Positions 38,530 to 48,172 of a DNA stretch of 64,000 nt are shown piece by piece. Position numbers and translations under genes: made by a program. The DNA is from Pseudomonas saudiphocaensis. GTDB lineage: Bacteria; Pseudomonadota; Gammaproteobacteria; Pseudomonadales; Pseudomonadaceae. Location: positions 1,240,001 through 1,304,000 of the forward strand of contig NZ_CCSF01000001.1 in NCBI RefSeq assembly GCF_000756775.1, read 5' to 3'. Positions within the stretch are counted from its first letter, which is position 1, and every line of letters begins with the position of its first letter. Below the pieces are notes generated by a model that saw only the letters and a list, made by a program, of their open reading frames with translations, ran no database searches and was not told the DNA's origin.

Positions 38530-39123
38530 ATGTCCAAGCCACAGACCTTGCTTCAGCTCAGTGGCCGCAGTTATGCACCGGCGACTCTGGCCAACGCGAC
38601 GCTCCTGGTCATCGACGTCCAGGAAGAATATCGCAGCGGTGCGATGGCGCTGCCGAACCTGGCCCCGGCACTTGAGGAGATTACTCGCCTGCTGGCGCTT
38701 GCACGTGCAGCCGGCTCACCTATCGTGCACGTCCACCATCTGGGCATCATGGGCGGCTTGTTCGACCCCCAGGGCCTGCGTGGCCAGATCATGCCGGAAG
38801 CGACCCCCCTGCCCGGCGAGACAGTAATAGGCAAAACGCTGCCCAACGCCTTTGCCGGCACGCAGCTGCATGACCTGCTGCAACAGCATGGCCGCCTCGA
38901 TCTGGTGGTGTGCGGTTTCATGACCCACTCCAGCGTGAGCACCACTGTCCGGGCCGCTAAGGATTACGGCTACCGCTGCACACTGGTCGACAAGGCCTGT
39001 GCCACTCGCGATCTGCCTATGGGCGACGGCTCAATCGATGCAGAACAGGTGCACCGCATGGAGATGACCATTCTTGCCGACAACTTCGCCGTCTGCGTGG
39101 ACAATGCCGAGGCGCTGGCCTGA
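38530..39123 (+). CDS. Isochorismatase-fold hydrolase with Ser at the catalytic Cys position
   Basis: 197 aa. Cysteine-hydrolase fold: catalytic Asp in LLVIDVQEEY, Lys in VIGKTLPNAF, and the nucleophile loop CGFMTHSSVSTTVRAA. In nicotinamidase- and YcaC-type enzymes that loop has Cys before Val (T-x-x-C-V); here it is Ser. The Asp and Lys of the triad remain. This could be an isochorismatase-like hydrolase not needing Cys, or a subfamily with altered chemistry. SD AAGGAG before the ATG. Confidence 0.85.
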   Translation: MSKPQTLLQLSGRSYAPATLANATLLVIDVQEEYRSGAMALPNLAPALEEITRLLALARAAGSPIVHVHHLGIMGGLFDPQGLRGQIMPEATPLPGETVIGKTLPNAFAGTQLHDLLQQHGRLDLVVCGFMTHSSVSTTVRAAKDYGYRCTLVDKACATRDLPMGDGSIDAEQVHRMEMTILADNFAVCVDNAEALA

Positions 39124-39207
39124 GCCGAATCGCTGAACGTACCTTGCAGGCAAATGAACCTGGCCGAGCTTGCTCGGTCACAGCCCTGACCCTGAGAGGC
39201 GAGCGGA

Positions 39208-39522
39208 ATGAAACTGACCGACAACTTCGATGCACGCCGCCTCCGGCCTCGTGAACCAAGAAGATGGCGCTCACGCTTCGGCATGCTCCTCGCTCTGCTG
39301 CTGATCATTTTTGGCGCCCTGCTGACGCTCGCCGGTGCTGCATCCCTGCTTGGCATCAAGCAGTTTGACGGCATGATGCTTGAGGCAGAAATGGCCATCG
39401 CCTCACTGCTACTGGGCCTTTTTCTGCTCTGGATCGGCCTGTTTATTAGGCGCGGGATACGCCGGCGCCTCTACGGACCCTCCGGTATCAGCCTGTCGCC
39501 CCGCCTCGGCAAAAAACGCTAG
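39208..39522 (+). CDS. Small two-helix membrane protein of unknown function
   Basis: 104 aa, basic ends, two transmembrane helices (about residues 26-46 and 61-81), SD GAGCGGA. No family was recognised. It lies between the isochorismatase-fold and Smr genes on the same strand with an 84-bp gap upstream, so it may be cotranscribed. Confidence 0.65.
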   Translation: MKLTDNFDARRLRPREPRRWRSRFGMLLALLLIIFGALLTLAGAASLLGIKQFDGMMLEAEMAIASLLLGLFLLWIGLFIRRGIRRRLYGPSGISLSPRLGKKR

Positions 39523-39625
39523 CAGGCAGCTTTTCAGAAGCCTGATAAACGCTCATAACAACCCGAATCGCAAGCACTATAGAGCCAGCCACTGGGATAA
39601 AATTGCCGGTAAATGCGGAGGCAGC

Positions 39626-40183
39626 ATGCAAGACGACGATTTTTCCCTTTTTCGGTCAGCGGTCTGCGGCGTCAAGCCCATCGCACACGATCGAGCCGAC
39701 ACCGGCAAACCGCGTAGCAACAAGGCGCAAATCGCCACTCGCCGAGCCAACGCCAGTATCAGCAACGATGAAATCCGCATCGATGGCCTATCGGATCAGT
39801 TCATCATTGATGTGGCTGCAGAGGATCAGCTCTACTGGGTCCACGACGGCGTGCAGGAAGGGCAGATGCGCAAGCTCAAGGCCGGACAGATCCCGTTCGA
39901 GGGCAGTCTCGACCTGCATGGGCTGAGCGTGGAAAAAGCTCGCGAGCTACTCTGGGATTTCCTTGCCGAAGCCTGCAAGCTCGAAATTCGCTGCGTGCGC
40001 GTCACACATGGCAAAGCTGCACGCACCGATGGCCGAAAGCCTCTGATCAAAAGCCACGTGAACACCTGGCTGCGTCAGCACCCTCAGGTACTCGGATTCA
40101 CCTCGTGCCTGCCCCGCCATGGTGGAACAGGGGCAATTTACCTTCTGCTCAAACGGACCATGCTCGAAGGACGGGACGAGTAG
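39626..40183 (+). CDS. Smr (small MutS-related) domain protein
   Basis: 185 aa from the ATG preceded by GCGGAGG. A basic N-terminal extension precedes the C-terminal Smr domain, with the diagnostic SLDLHGLSVEKARELL motif, the RVTHGKA segment and HGGTGAIYLLLKR. Smr domains have nicking endonuclease or ribosome-rescue related activities; the SmrA/SmrB group in proteobacteria is the likely match. Cytoplasmic, located before folE as in other Pseudomonas. Confidence 0.88.
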   Translation: MQDDDFSLFRSAVCGVKPIAHDRADTGKPRSNKAQIATRRANASISNDEIRIDGLSDQFIIDVAAEDQLYWVHDGVQEGQMRKLKAGQIPFEGSLDLHGLSVEKARELLWDFLAEACKLEIRCVRVTHGKAARTDGRKPLIKSHVNTWLRQHPQVLGFTSCLPRHGGTGAIYLLLKRTMLEGRDE

Positions 40184-40303
40184 CGGCAAAAGGCCGTCAC
40201 CTCACTCCCCTCGCGGACTGAAACTTGTAGCTTGCCCTTGCCAGAGCGACGGGTGCGCCCTACCCTTCGCGCTTGCGCTCACAAGAAGCCCACAGGTAGC
40301 TCA

Positions 40304-40849
40304 ATGTCACTGGAACAACATTACACCGCGATCCTTGGCCAGCTCGGCGAGGACGTCAACCGCGAGGGACTGCTCGATACGCCCAAGCGCGCCGCCAAAG
40401 CCATGCAGTATCTATGCAAGGGCTACCAGCAGACGCTGGAGGAAGTCACCAATAACGCGCTGTTCAGCTCCGACAACAGCGAGATGGTGCTGGTCAAGAA
40501 CATCGAGCTGTATTCGCTATGTGAACACCACATGCTGCCGTTCATTGGCAAAGCCCATGTCGCCTACCTGCCCAACGGCAAGGTACTTGGCCTGTCCAAG
40601 GTGGCGCGGATCGTCGACATGTATGCTCGTCGCCTGCAGATCCAGGAAAATCTCACCCGCGAAATAGCCGAAGCCATCCAGCAGGTGACCGGCGCCTGGG
40701 GTGTCGCAGTGGTAATCGAAGCACAACACATGTGCATGATGATGCGCGGAGTTGAGAAGCAGAACTCCTCGATGGTCACCTCGGTGATGCTTGGCCAGTT
40801 CCGCGAGAATCCTGCCACTCGCAGCGAGTTTCTCGGCTTGGTCAAATAG
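40304..40849 (+). CDS. folE: GTP cyclohydrolase I
   Basis: 181 aa, family length, ATG after AGGTAGCTCA. It converts GTP to 7,8-dihydroneopterin triphosphate for folate and, in many bacteria, queuosine precursors (queF lies elsewhere in this window). Zinc ligands are present: Cys and His in [11 protein letters not shown] and the second Cys in [22 protein letters not shown] strong terminator follows the gene. Confidence 0.95.
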   Translation: MSLEQHYTAILGQLGEDVNREGLLDTPKRAAKAMQYLCKGYQQTLEEVTNNALFSSDNSEMVLVKNIELYSLCEHHMLPFIGKAHVAYLPNGKVLGLSKVARIVDMYARRLQIQENLTREIAEAIQQVTGAWGVAVVIEAQHMCMMMRGVEKQNSSMVTSVMLGQFRENPATRSEFLGLVK

Positions 40850-40855
40850 CACAAA

Positions 40856-40886
40856 GAAGGCTGGAAGATCGCACCTTCCAGCCTTC
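40856..40886. terminator. Intrinsic terminator after folE, convergent with the GST gene
   Basis: GAAGGCTGGAAG / CTTCCAGCCTTC, a perfect 12-bp stem with a 7-base loop, followed by AATTTGTTT on the plus strand. It should stop the folE transcript and may also act on the opposing GST transcript. Confidence 0.85.
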
Positions 40887-40948
40887 AATTTGTTTACGAG
40901 TTGCGCCCGACTCCTCAAGCCTCAAGACGCCTCCAAGCTTCCTGAATC

Positions 40949-41551
40949 TCAATCGAACATCCCGACATGCCGCGGATGGCTCGATACCCGTTGTAGCCAA
41001 GCCCGGATCGCCGGGTAGCCTTCCAGATCGAAACCACCCTCCTCGGCAACATGGGTATAGGCATACAGCGCCACGTCCGCGATGGAATAGTGCTCTCCCA
41101 CCAGATAGGGGGTGCGCACCAGTTGTTGCTCCATCACGTTCAGGGCGTGATAGCCATCGTAGCGCTTTGCTTCGTACTCCTCGCGGCGCTCTTCCGGCAT
41201 CCCGAGGTGCACCTTGATATATCGGGCAACGGCCAAAAACGGCTCATGGCTGTATTGCTCAAAAAATTGCCACTGCAGAACCTGGGTCCGTAACCGCGGA
41301 TCACTGGGCAGGAACTCGCTACCCTCTGCGAGCAGATTGAGGATGGCGTTCGACTCCCAAAGACAGGAGCCGTCGTCCAGCTGCAAAACCGGAATCTTGC
41401 CGTTAGGGTTGAGCTTGAGAAACCACTCTTCTCGTGTTTCACCACGCAAGATATTCACCGGCACCCACTCGTAAGGCAGCTCAAGCAGATGCAGCATGAG
41501 CTTGACCTTGTAGCAATTGCCGGAACGATAATCCCCGTAAACCTTGTACAT
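40949..41551 (-). CDS. Glutathione S-transferase family protein
   Basis: 200 aa. The N-terminal thioredoxin-like domain begins MYKVYGDYRSGNCYKVKLML (catalytic Ser/Asn/Cys region) and includes NPNGKIPVLQLDDGSCLWESNAIL with the cis-Pro and glutathione gamma-glutamyl contact. The C-terminal helical domain spans about 85-200. It probably conjugates or reduces electrophiles; the substrate is unknown. It is divergent from the MarR-type gene, which may control it. Confidence 0.9.
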   Translation of the reverse strand: MYKVYGDYRSGNCYKVKLMLHLLELPYEWVPVNILRGETREEWFLKLNPNGKIPVLQLDDGSCLWESNAILNLLAEGSEFLPSDPRLRTQVLQWQFFEQYSHEPFLAVARYIKVHLGMPEERREEYEAKRYDGYHALNVMEQQLVRTPYLVGEHYSIADVALYAYTHVAEEGGFDLEGYPAIRAWLQRVSSHPRHVGMFD

Positions 41552-41635
41552 CCCGCTCGCCCTCTCTGATGACACGCTCGCCCTTCCGGCACTCTCGTTC
41601 CATAAACGCAGCAGATGCGGAAGCCCGTAAAACAA

Positions 41636-41674
41636 GTCAAACTGCTTGACCTAAACTACGCCTCCACAGATAAA
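41636..41674 (+). promoter_or_regulatory. Promoter and MarR-type palindrome between the GST and MarR genes
   Basis: GTCAA-ACTGC-TTGAC (41636-41650) is a perfect 5-bp inverted repeat. Its right arm is part of a -35 element TTGACC (41646-41651) which, after a 17-bp spacer, meets GATAAA (41669-41674) as -10. A regulator bound to the palindrome would block this promoter, consistent with MarR autoregulation. The predicted start is within a few bases of the ATG. Confidence 0.55.
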
Positions 41675-41683
41675 TACGTCAAT

Positions 41684-42145
41684 ATGCCTGACCTAAAAAA
41701 CAGCACTAACCAGCGCCTGATCATGGAGCGCTTTTTTCTCGGCTATCAGGCATTCACCGCAAAGCCTGACGAGATGCTCGCGCGTCGCGGTCTTTCCCGC
41801 GTCCATCACCGCATCCTGTTCTTTATAGCGGCCTACCCCGAGCTTAGCGTCAAACAGCTGCTTGGCTACCTGGGCGTCAGCAAGCAGGCCCTGAACACGC
41901 CGCTGCGCCAATTGATCGAGATGCATCTGGTGGAAAGCCAACCTGCCGAGGACGACAAGCGCAAGCGCCTGCTGCGTTTCACCAGTGAAGGCGCGAAGCT
42001 GGAGCAGGCCTTGCGCCGGGAGCAGATTCGCTTGATCGAACGGGTTTTCGATGAGGTCGGCGAGGATGCCGTGCGAGGCTGGCTGAAGGTCAACCAAGCG
42101 TTGGCGGCAACAGCCCACCGCACGCCACAAACGGAACAGGCGTAG
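41684..42145 (+). CDS. MarR-family transcriptional regulator
   Basis: 153 aa from the ATG at 41684. Winged helix-turn-helix with LSVKQLLGYLGVSKQALNTPLRQLIEMHLV (recognition helix) and the wing ESQPAEDDKRKRLLRFT, flanked by dimerisation helices. It is divergent from the GST gene with a palindrome in the intergenic promoter, so it probably represses itself and GST in response to a small molecule. No SD is evident; translation may be near-leaderless. Confidence 0.85.
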   Translation: MPDLKNSTNQRLIMERFFLGYQAFTAKPDEMLARRGLSRVHHRILFFIAAYPELSVKQLLGYLGVSKQALNTPLRQLIEMHLVESQPAEDDKRKRLLRFTSEGAKLEQALRREQIRLIERVFDEVGEDAVRGWLKVNQALAATAHRTPQTEQA

Positions 42146-42169
42146 CGTGTAACACCAAACCGCAGGCAC

Positions 42170-42199
42170 AAAAAAGGGCGACCGAAGTCGCCCTTTTTT
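42170..42199. terminator. Bidirectional intrinsic terminator between MarR and rpsA
   Basis: AAAAAA-GGGCGAC-CGAA-GTCGCCC-TTTTTT, a symmetrical 7-bp GC stem with a tetraloop and A/T tracts on both sides. It serves the plus-strand MarR gene and the minus-strand rpsA transcript equally. Confidence 0.93.
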
Positions 42200-42214
42200 A
42201 GATGGAGTCAGAAC

Positions 42215-43900
42215 TTAGTTCTGGTTTTCCATCTGTGCACGGATCAGATCACCAATGGTGGTCGGACCGGCGGAAGGTTCTACGTCCTGCTTGGTACGCA
42301 GTTCCTTCATAGCGTCTTTCTCGTCCTCAACGTCTTTCGACTTGATGGACAGGCTGATGACGCGGCTCTTACGGTCGATGCTGATGATCTTGGCTTCGAC
42401 TTCGTCGCCTTCCTTCAGCACGTTGCGCGCGTCTTCAACGCGGTCACGGCTGATTTCCGACGCCTTCAGAGTGGCTTCGATGTCGTTGCCCAGATCGATG
42501 ATGGCGCCTTTGGCGTCAACTTCTTTCACGGTGCCACGAACGATGCTGCCCTTGTCATTGATGGACGCGTAGTTGGAGAACGGATCGTCTTCCAGCTGCT
42601 TGATGCCCAGGGAGATGCGCTCGCGCTCCGGATCGACCGACAGGATGACGGTATCCAGCTCGTCGCCCTTCTTGAAGCGACGTACGGCTTCTTCACCGGC
42701 TTCGTTCCAAGAAATGTCGGACAGGTGAACCAGACCGTCGATGCCGCCGTCCAGACCAATGAAGATACCGAAATCGGTGATCGACTTGATGGTGCCGGAG
42801 ATGCGGTCGCCCTTGTTGAACTGGCCAGAGAAGTCTTCCCATGGGTTGGACTTGCACTGCTTGATGCCCAAGGAGATACGACGACGCTCTTCGTCGATGT
42901 CCAAAACCATGACTTCCACTTCGTCGCCGACCTGTACGACCTTCGACGGGTGGATGTTCTTGTTGGTCCAGTCCATTTCGGAAACGTGTACCAGGCCTTC
43001 CACGCCCTCTTCCAGCTCGGCGAAGCAGCCGTAGTCGGTGAGGTTGGTAACCTTGGCCATTACGCGGGTGTTTTCCGGGTAACGAGCCTTGATGGCAACC
43101 CACGGATCTTCGCCCAGCTGCTTCAGACCCAGGGAAACGCGGTTGCGCTCGCGGTCGAACTTCAGCACCTTGACGTCGATCTCGTCGCCGACATTGACGA
43201 TTTCGGAAGGATGCTTGATGCGCTTCCAAGCCATGTCGGTGATGTGCAGCAGGCCGTCTACGCCGCCCAGGTCGACAAACGCGCCGTAGTCGGTGAGGTT
43301 CTTGACGATACCCTTGACCTGCTGGCCTTCCTGCAGCGATTCCAGCAGAGCTTCACGCTCGGCACTGTTCTCGGCTTCCAGGACGCTACGACGGGAAACG
43401 ACAACGTTGTTGCGCTTCTGGTCGAGCTTGATGACCTTGAATTCCAGTTCTTTGCCTTCCAGGTGAGTGGTATCACGCACCGGACGGACATCGACCAGGG
43501 AACCTGGCAGGAACGCACGGATGCCGTTAACGTCGACAGTGAAGCCGCCCTTAACCTTACCGTTGATAACGCCCTTGACCACTTCCTCTGCTGCGAAAGC
43601 CGCTTCCAGAACAATCCAGCACTCAGCACGCTTGGCTTTTTCGCGGGACAGCTTGGTCTCACCGAAGCCATCTTCAACCGCGTCCAGCGCAACGTGAACT
43701 TCGTCACCCACGCTGATGGTCAGCTCGCCCTGCTCGTTGTAGAACTGCTCGACCGGGATGACGCCCTCGGACTTCAGCCCCGCATGGACAGTGACCCAGT
43801 CACCGTCGATGTCGACCACGATGCCGGTAATGATGGCACCCGGCTGCATGTCGAGGGATTTCAGGCTTTCTTCAAAAAGTTCTGCAAAGCTTTCGCTCAT
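42215..43900 (-). CDS. rpsA: 30S ribosomal protein S1
   Basis: 561 aa with six S1 (OB-fold) repeats. Each contains a G-x-V-x-x-x-x-x-G/F-V-D/E pattern, for example [40 protein letters not shown], and [24 protein letters not shown]1 binds mRNA and promotes initiation on weakly structured or weak-SD messages. It is downstream of cmk with a terminator between them. In most Pseudomonas ihfB follows rpsA; here the terminator and MarR gene follow instead. Confidence 0.97.
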   Translation of the reverse strand: MSESFAELFEESLKSLDMQPGAIITGIVVDIDGDWVTVHAGLKSEGVIPVEQFYNEQGELTISVGDEVHVALDAVEDGFGETKLSREKAKRAECWIVLEAAFAAEEVVKGVINGKVKGGFTVDVNGIRAFLPGSLVDVRPVRDTTHLEGKELEFKVIKLDQKRNNVVVSRRSVLEAENSAEREALLESLQEGQQVKGIVKNLTDYGAFVDLGGVDGLLHITDMAWKRIKHPSEIVNVGDEIDVKVLKFDRERNRVSLGLKQLGEDPWVAIKARYPENTRVMAKVTNLTDYGCFAELEEGVEGLVHVSEMDWTNKNIHPSKVVQVGDEVEVMVLDIDEERRRISLGIKQCKSNPWEDFSGQFNKGDRISGTIKSITDFGIFIGLDGGIDGLVHLSDISWNEAGEEAVRRFKKGDELDTVILSVDPERERISLGIKQLEDDPFSNYASINDKGSIVRGTVKEVDAKGAIIDLGNDIEATLKASEISRDRVEDARNVLKEGDEVEAKIISIDRKSRVISLSIKSKDVEDEKDAMKELRTKQDVEPSAGPTTIGDLIRAQMENQN

Positions 43901-43919
43901 GTTTATTCCTGCTGTTTTT

Positions 43920-43961
43920 GGGCGAGGATCCGCCCAATCTCCACACCCCAGATAGATGTGG
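43920..43961 (-). promoter_or_regulatory. Structured rpsA leader
   Basis: Two short hairpins lie just upstream of the rpsA start on the minus strand: GGGCG / CGCCC (43920-43935) and CCACA / TGTGG (43941-43961). S1 represses its own translation through leader structures in E. coli, so this is a plausible autoregulatory leader. No base-for-base match to E. coli was attempted. Confidence 0.5.
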
Positions 43962-43973
43962 GTTCATTCATAT

Positions 43974-44014
43974 AAAAAAAGGCGTGTGGGACTGGATCTG
44001 GTCTCCCACATGCC
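43974..44014 (-). terminator. Intrinsic terminator between cmk and rpsA
   Basis: On the minus strand GGCATGTGGGA and TCCCACACGCC form an 11-position stem with one mismatch and a 12-base loop, followed by seven T residues. It should stop most transcripts from the aroA-cmk operon before rpsA, so rpsA needs its own promoter, which must overlap or follow this hairpin. Confidence 0.85.
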
Positions 44015-44065
44015 TCCTTGTAGACAGCCTTTAACGGCTGCTGGGCACCTTTCGGCACCCACTCA

Positions 44066-44752
44066 TCAGGCGAAATCGCGTTTGTCGACTTCGCTCAGAA
44101 TCTGTCCCAACACCTGCTCGATGGTCAATGCAGTGGAGTCCAGCTGGATGGCATCGTCTGCCGGCTTCAGTGGCGCCACCGCACGTTGGGTATCACGCTC
44201 ATCGCGCGCCCGTATCTCGTCGAGAAGACTCGCGAGGTTAACATCATCGCCCTTGGCCTTCAACTGCAGGAAGCGCCGACGCGCCCTTTCCTCGGCGCTG
44301 GCGGTGAGGAATATCTTTAGCGTAGCATCGGGGAAAACCACTGTTCCCATGTCCCGACCATCGGCAACCAATCCGGGTGCCTCGCGGAAGGCCTTCTGCC
44401 TTTGCAGCAGGGCTTCACGCACTGCTGGCAAGGCTGCAACCTGAGAAGCACCGGCACCGACAACCTCATTGCGAATGGCCTCGGTGACTTCTTCGCCTTC
44501 CAGCACGATGCGCATGCCGTGCCCAGCCTCAGCCGCGCCGAACTGCACATCCAGATGAGCGGCCAGCGCCTTGAGGCCTTCCTCGTTGGTCAGGTCCACA
44601 CCATGGTTGCGAGCAGCGAAGGCCAGCAAACGATATAGCGCGCCGGAATCGAGAAAATTCCAACCCAGCTTGCCGGCAAGCAGAGCCGCGACCGTGCCCT
44701 TGCCCGAGCCGCTCGGGCCGTCGATGGTAATGACCGGAATCGGATTAATCAT
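44066..44752 (-). CDS. cmk: Cytidylate kinase
   Basis: 228 aa. It phosphorylates CMP and dCMP. P-loop [11 protein letters not shown] at the N-terminus, the NMP-binding insert, and [15 protein letters not shown] typical of bacterial CMP kinase. The start ATG overlaps the stop of the tyrA-aroA fusion by 4 bp (ATGA), implying translational coupling. Confidence 0.95.
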   Translation of the reverse strand: MINPIPVITIDGPSGSGKGTVAALLAGKLGWNFLDSGALYRLLAFAARNHGVDLTNEEGLKALAAHLDVQFGAAEAGHGMRIVLEGEEVTEAIRNEVVGAGASQVAALPAVREALLQRQKAFREAPGLVADGRDMGTVVFPDATLKIFLTASAEERARRRFLQLKAKGDDVNLASLLDEIRARDERDTQRAVAPLKPADDAIQLDSTALTIEQVLGQILSEVDKRDFA

Positions 44753-46989
44753 GAAGCCTCCTCTACCGCGACCCGCATACCAGCACGCTCGGCCAGCGCG
44801 AGGAAATTGGGGAACGAGGTCGCGACGTTGGCGCAATCGTGGATGCGGATCGGCGCGGTGGCACGCAGCGCCGCCACACTGAAGGACATGGCAATGCGAT
44901 GGTCGCCATGCGCCCAGACCTCACCGCCACCCATGGGGCCGCCTTCAATAACGATGCCATCCGGCGTCGGCTCAGCCTTGACGCCCAGGGTCTGCAGCCC
45001 GTCAGCCATGACCTGGATCCGATCCGATTCCTTGACCCGCAACTCCTCGGCACCGCGCAGGACAGTGCGTCCTTCGGCGCAAGCGGCAGCGATGAACAGC
45101 ACCGGAAACTCATCGATGGCCAACGGCACCAGCGCTTCGGGAATCTCGATGCCCTTGAGCTGCGCGGCACGCACACGAATGTCGGCCACCGGCTCGCCGC
45201 CGACTTCACGCTGGTTGAACAGCTCGATATCTGCGCCCATCAGCCTGAGAATATCGATCACACCTGTACGCGTCGGGTTGATGCCAACGTGTTCCAGGGT
45301 GACATCCGAGCCTTCCGCGATGCTGGCAGCAACCATGAAGAAGGCTGCCGATGAAATATCGGCCGGGACTTCGATGTGAGCGGCGCTCAGCTTATGCCCC
45401 GACTCGACCGCTGCCGTGCTGCCCTGCACCTGAACCGGATAGCCGAAGCCCTGCAGCATGCGCTCGGTATGGTCACGCGTGGGCGCCGGCTCGGTTACCG
45501 AGGTCTTGCCTTCGGCATAGAGGCCGGCGAGCAGCAGGCAGGATTTGACCTGAGCGCTGGCCATCGGCATGTCGTAGTGCATGCCGGTCAGTTTCTGGCC
45601 GCCACGAATGGTCATTGGCGGACGCCCCTCGGCAGCGGTCTCGATCACCGCGCCCATTTCCCGCAGCGGGTTGGCAACACGATTCATCGGGCGCTTGGTG
45701 AGCGAGGCGTCGCCACTCAGCGTGCTATCGAAAGGCTGGGCCGCCAACAGGCCGGCCAGCAGCCGCATCGAGGTACCCGAGTTGCCTAGGTAGATCGGGC
45801 CGGGCGGCGCTTGCAGACCATGCAGCCCCACACCATGTACGGTCACGCGCCCCTGATTCGGGCCTTCGATGACCACGCCCATATCACGGAACGCCTGGAT
45901 GGTAGCCAGCGCGTCTTCGCCCTCGAGAAAGCCTTCGACCTCTGTGGTTCCCTCGGCCAGCGAGCCGAGCATGATCGAACGGTGGGAAATGGATTTGTCG
46001 CCTGGCACACGCAACTGGCCAGTCAGGCTGCCGCCGGGGTTGGCGAGGAAGATCAGGTCATTGGAATGCATAACGTCCACATAGGCTCTGCGAGCCAGTA
46101 TTTTGCTGAAATGTTCCCGGGCAGCTCTGGCGCGCGTGAATACGCCCAGCAGGGTGTGCCCGTCTCCTTCATCGACCGCAGTGCGCAAGGCGTCTAGGTC
46201 GCTGCGAAAATCGTCCAGGGTGGCCAGCACTGCTTCGCGATTGGCCAGGAAGATGTCGTGCCACATCACCGGATCACTGCCTGCTATGCGGGTGAAGTCG
46301 CGAAAACCGCCAGCAGCATAACGAAAGATCTCCAGATTCTCATGACGTTTGGCCAACGAATCCACCAGCCCGAACGCGAGCAGGTGCGGCAGATGGCTCG
46401 TCGCCGCCAATACTTCATCGTGATGGGCGACATCCATATGTTCTACGTCGGCGCCAAGGGCCGTCCACAAGCGGTTGACCAGTGCCAATGCCTGTGTGTC
46501 GGTTCCCGCCACAGGTGTCAGGATCACCTTGTGGCGCTGGAACAGAGTGCCGTCAGCTGCCGTCACGCCGCTGCGCTCGGAGCCGGCAATGGGATGGCCA
46601 GGCACAAAGCGCGCCGGCATGGCTCCAAATACCCGTGTAGCGCAGCGCACCAGATTGCCCTTGGCGCTGCCGACATCGGTCAAAACCGCATCGCCCAGCT
46701 CCAGTTGCGACAACTGTTCCAGCAGCCTCTCCATCGCCAGGATCGGCGCGGCGAGCTGAATCACGTTGGCGCCCCGACAGGCCTCTTCCAAGGTCTCGGC
46801 GCAGCGATCAACCACGCCCAGCTCGACGGCCAAACGTCGGCTTTCGGGATTCGGATCGTAGCCGACCACCTCATTGCACAGCCCCAGCCCACGCAGCCCC
46901 TTGGCAAAAGAACCACCGATCAGGCCAAGGCCGACAACCACAAGCCGGTCAATGACGGGTTTCTGCTGCACGCGCTCGCCTTGCGTCAC
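44749..46989 (-). CDS. tyrA-aroA: Fused prephenate/arogenate dehydrogenase and 5-enolpyruvylshikimate-3-phosphate synthase
   Basis: 746 aa. The N-terminal TyrA domain (about 1-300) begins with the NAD loop [17 protein letters not shown] and contains [12 protein letters not shown] and a catalytic His in [10 protein letters not shown]. The C-terminal AroA domain (about 315-746) contains [30 protein letters not shown], the LPxAxxDxFP-like [15 protein letters not shown] and [12 protein letters not shown]. This fusion is known in Pseudomonas. The GTG start overlaps the hisC stop (GTGA). It makes EPSP upstream of chorismate and 4-hydroxyphenylpyruvate downstream of prephenate. Confidence 0.96.
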   Translation of the reverse strand: MTQGERVQQKPVIDRLVVVGLGLIGGSFAKGLRGLGLCNEVVGYDPNPESRRLAVELGVVDRCAETLEEACRGANVIQLAAPILAMERLLEQLSQLELGDAVLTDVGSAKGNLVRCATRVFGAMPARFVPGHPIAGSERSGVTAADGTLFQRHKVILTPVAGTDTQALALVNRLWTALGADVEHMDVAHHDEVLAATSHLPHLLAFGLVDSLAKRHENLEIFRYAAGGFRDFTRIAGSDPVMWHDIFLANREAVLATLDDFRSDLDALRTAVDEGDGHTLLGVFTRARAAREHFSKILARRAYVDVMHSNDLIFLANPGGSLTGQLRVPGDKSISHRSIMLGSLAEGTTEVEGFLEGEDALATIQAFRDMGVVIEGPNQGRVTVHGVGLHGLQAPPGPIYLGNSGTSMRLLAGLLAAQPFDSTLSGDASLTKRPMNRVANPLREMGAVIETAAEGRPPMTIRGGQKLTGMHYDMPMASAQVKSCLLLAGLYAEGKTSVTEPAPTRDHTERMLQGFGYPVQVQGSTAAVESGHKLSAAHIEVPADISSAAFFMVAASIAEGSDVTLEHVGINPTRTGVIDILRLMGADIELFNQREVGGEPVADIRVRAAQLKGIEIPEALVPLAIDEFPVLFIAAACAEGRTVLRGAEELRVKESDRIQVMADGLQTLGVKAEPTPDGIVIEGGPMGGGEVWAHGDHRIAMSFSVAALRATAPIRIHDCANVATSFPNFLALAERAGMRVAVEEAS

Positions 46990-48095
46990 TGGTCGAGCAC
47001 TACGCGCAGAGCATCGAGAAACCGGGCGTTTTCCGCTTCAGTACCGATGGAGACCCGCAGGAATGTCGGCATGTCATAGCCGGCGATGGGTCGAACGATA
47101 ACCCCCTCACGCAGCAGTCCGGCATTGATCTCGGTCGCATCACGGCCCAGATCCACGGCAAGGAAGTTGCCCCGCGACGGGATCCACTTGAGCCCTAGCT
47201 CGCTCAGGCCCTTCTCCAGCTGCGCCATCCCGGCGCGGTTTACCCGACGCCCTTCAGCCAGGTAGGCCTCGTCATCCAGCGCTACACATGCAGCCGTCAA
47301 CGCCAGGCTGTTGACGTTGAAGGGCTGCCGCACGCGGTTCAATACATCGGCGATACGCGGCGACGAAGCGGCATAACCAACCCGCAGGCCGGCCAGCCCA
47401 TACGCCTTGCACAGCGTGCGCGAGACCAGCAGGTTCGGGTAGCGGTCCAGATAGTCGAGGCCATTGGGCAGCTCGCCGTCTTCGGCAAATTCGATATAAG
47501 CCTCGTCCAGTACCACCAGCACGTGCGCCGGGACACGCTCGAGGAAGTTCTCCAACGCCTGGGGGCCAATCCAGGTACCGGTCGGGTTGTTCGGGTTGGC
47601 GATAAAGACCACGCCAGTCTGCTCGTCGATGGCTTCGAGCATGCCGTTGAGGTCGTAACCGTAATCGATGGCGGGCACCACGCGGCTTTCCGCACCTACC
47701 GCCTGGGTACAAATCGGATAGGCCGCGAAGGCATGGGCGCTGAAGACCGCATTGCGGCCCGGCGCCAGCCAGCACCGTGCAACCAGATCGATGATGTCGT
47801 TGGAGCCGTTACCCAAAGTGATCTGCTCCGGCCGGAGACCGAAACGCTCGGCCAGCTTGGCCTTGAGCTGAAAACCGCTGCCATCGGGGTAGCGGCTCAA
47901 CTCGGGCAGCTCGGCAGCAATCGCTTCAAGCACGCGGGGATTGGGGCCCAGCGGATTCTCGTTGCTGGCAAGCTTGACGATCCGCGCCGGGTCGATACCC
48001 AACTCGCGGGCCAATTCATCAATCGGTTTTCCGGTGACGTAGGGAGACAGTTTCTGCACGCCTGGTACAGCCAGGGCGAGGAAATCACAGGACAT
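46986..48095 (-). CDS. hisC: Histidinol-phosphate/aromatic aminotransferase (HisC2 type)
   Basis: 369 aa PLP enzyme of fold type I. Motifs: KLASNENPLGPNPRVLEAI, NPNNPTGTWI, VLDEAYIEFAED, and the PLP lysine in SRTLCKAYGLAGLRVGYA. Located between pheA and tyrA, it is the HisC2 paralogue that in Pseudomonas is thought to transaminate aromatic keto acids or prephenate as well as imidazole-acetol phosphate. Start was chosen at MSCDFLALAVPGVQKL, the family start. Confidence 0.93.
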   Translation of the reverse strand: MSCDFLALAVPGVQKLSPYVTGKPIDELARELGIDPARIVKLASNENPLGPNPRVLEAIAAELPELSRYPDGSGFQLKAKLAERFGLRPEQITLGNGSNDIIDLVARCWLAPGRNAVFSAHAFAAYPICTQAVGAESRVVPAIDYGYDLNGMLEAIDEQTGVVFIANPNNPTGTWIGPQALENFLERVPAHVLVVLDEAYIEFAEDGELPNGLDYLDRYPNLLVSRTLCKAYGLAGLRVGYAASSPRIADVLNRVRQPFNVNSLALTAACVALDDEAYLAEGRRVNRAGMAQLEKGLSELGLKWIPSRGNFLAVDLGRDATEINAGLLREGVIVRPIAGYDMPTFLRVSIGTEAENARFLDALRVVLDQ

Positions 48096-48096
48096 A

Positions 48097-48172
48097 GCTA
48101 CAAGCCTCAAGCTTCAAGCCGCAAGCAAAAAACCTCACCACTTGAGGCTCGCAGCTTGCGGCTGCTTTTAAA
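48097..48172. repeat. Dispersed inverted repeat between hisC and pheA
   Basis: CAAGCCTCAAGCTTCAAGCC then GCAAGC on the left and GAGGCTCGCAGCTTGCGGCTGC on the right; arms GCCGCAAGC / GCTTGCGGC pair perfectly. Plus-strand TTTT follows. Closely related to elements near 24140 and 35266. It separates two otherwise adjacent operon genes. Confidence 0.6.

Noticed and set aside
42725-43975. 416-codon open frame antisense to rpsA
   Set aside because: Shadow frame; crosses the rpsA leader and terminator.
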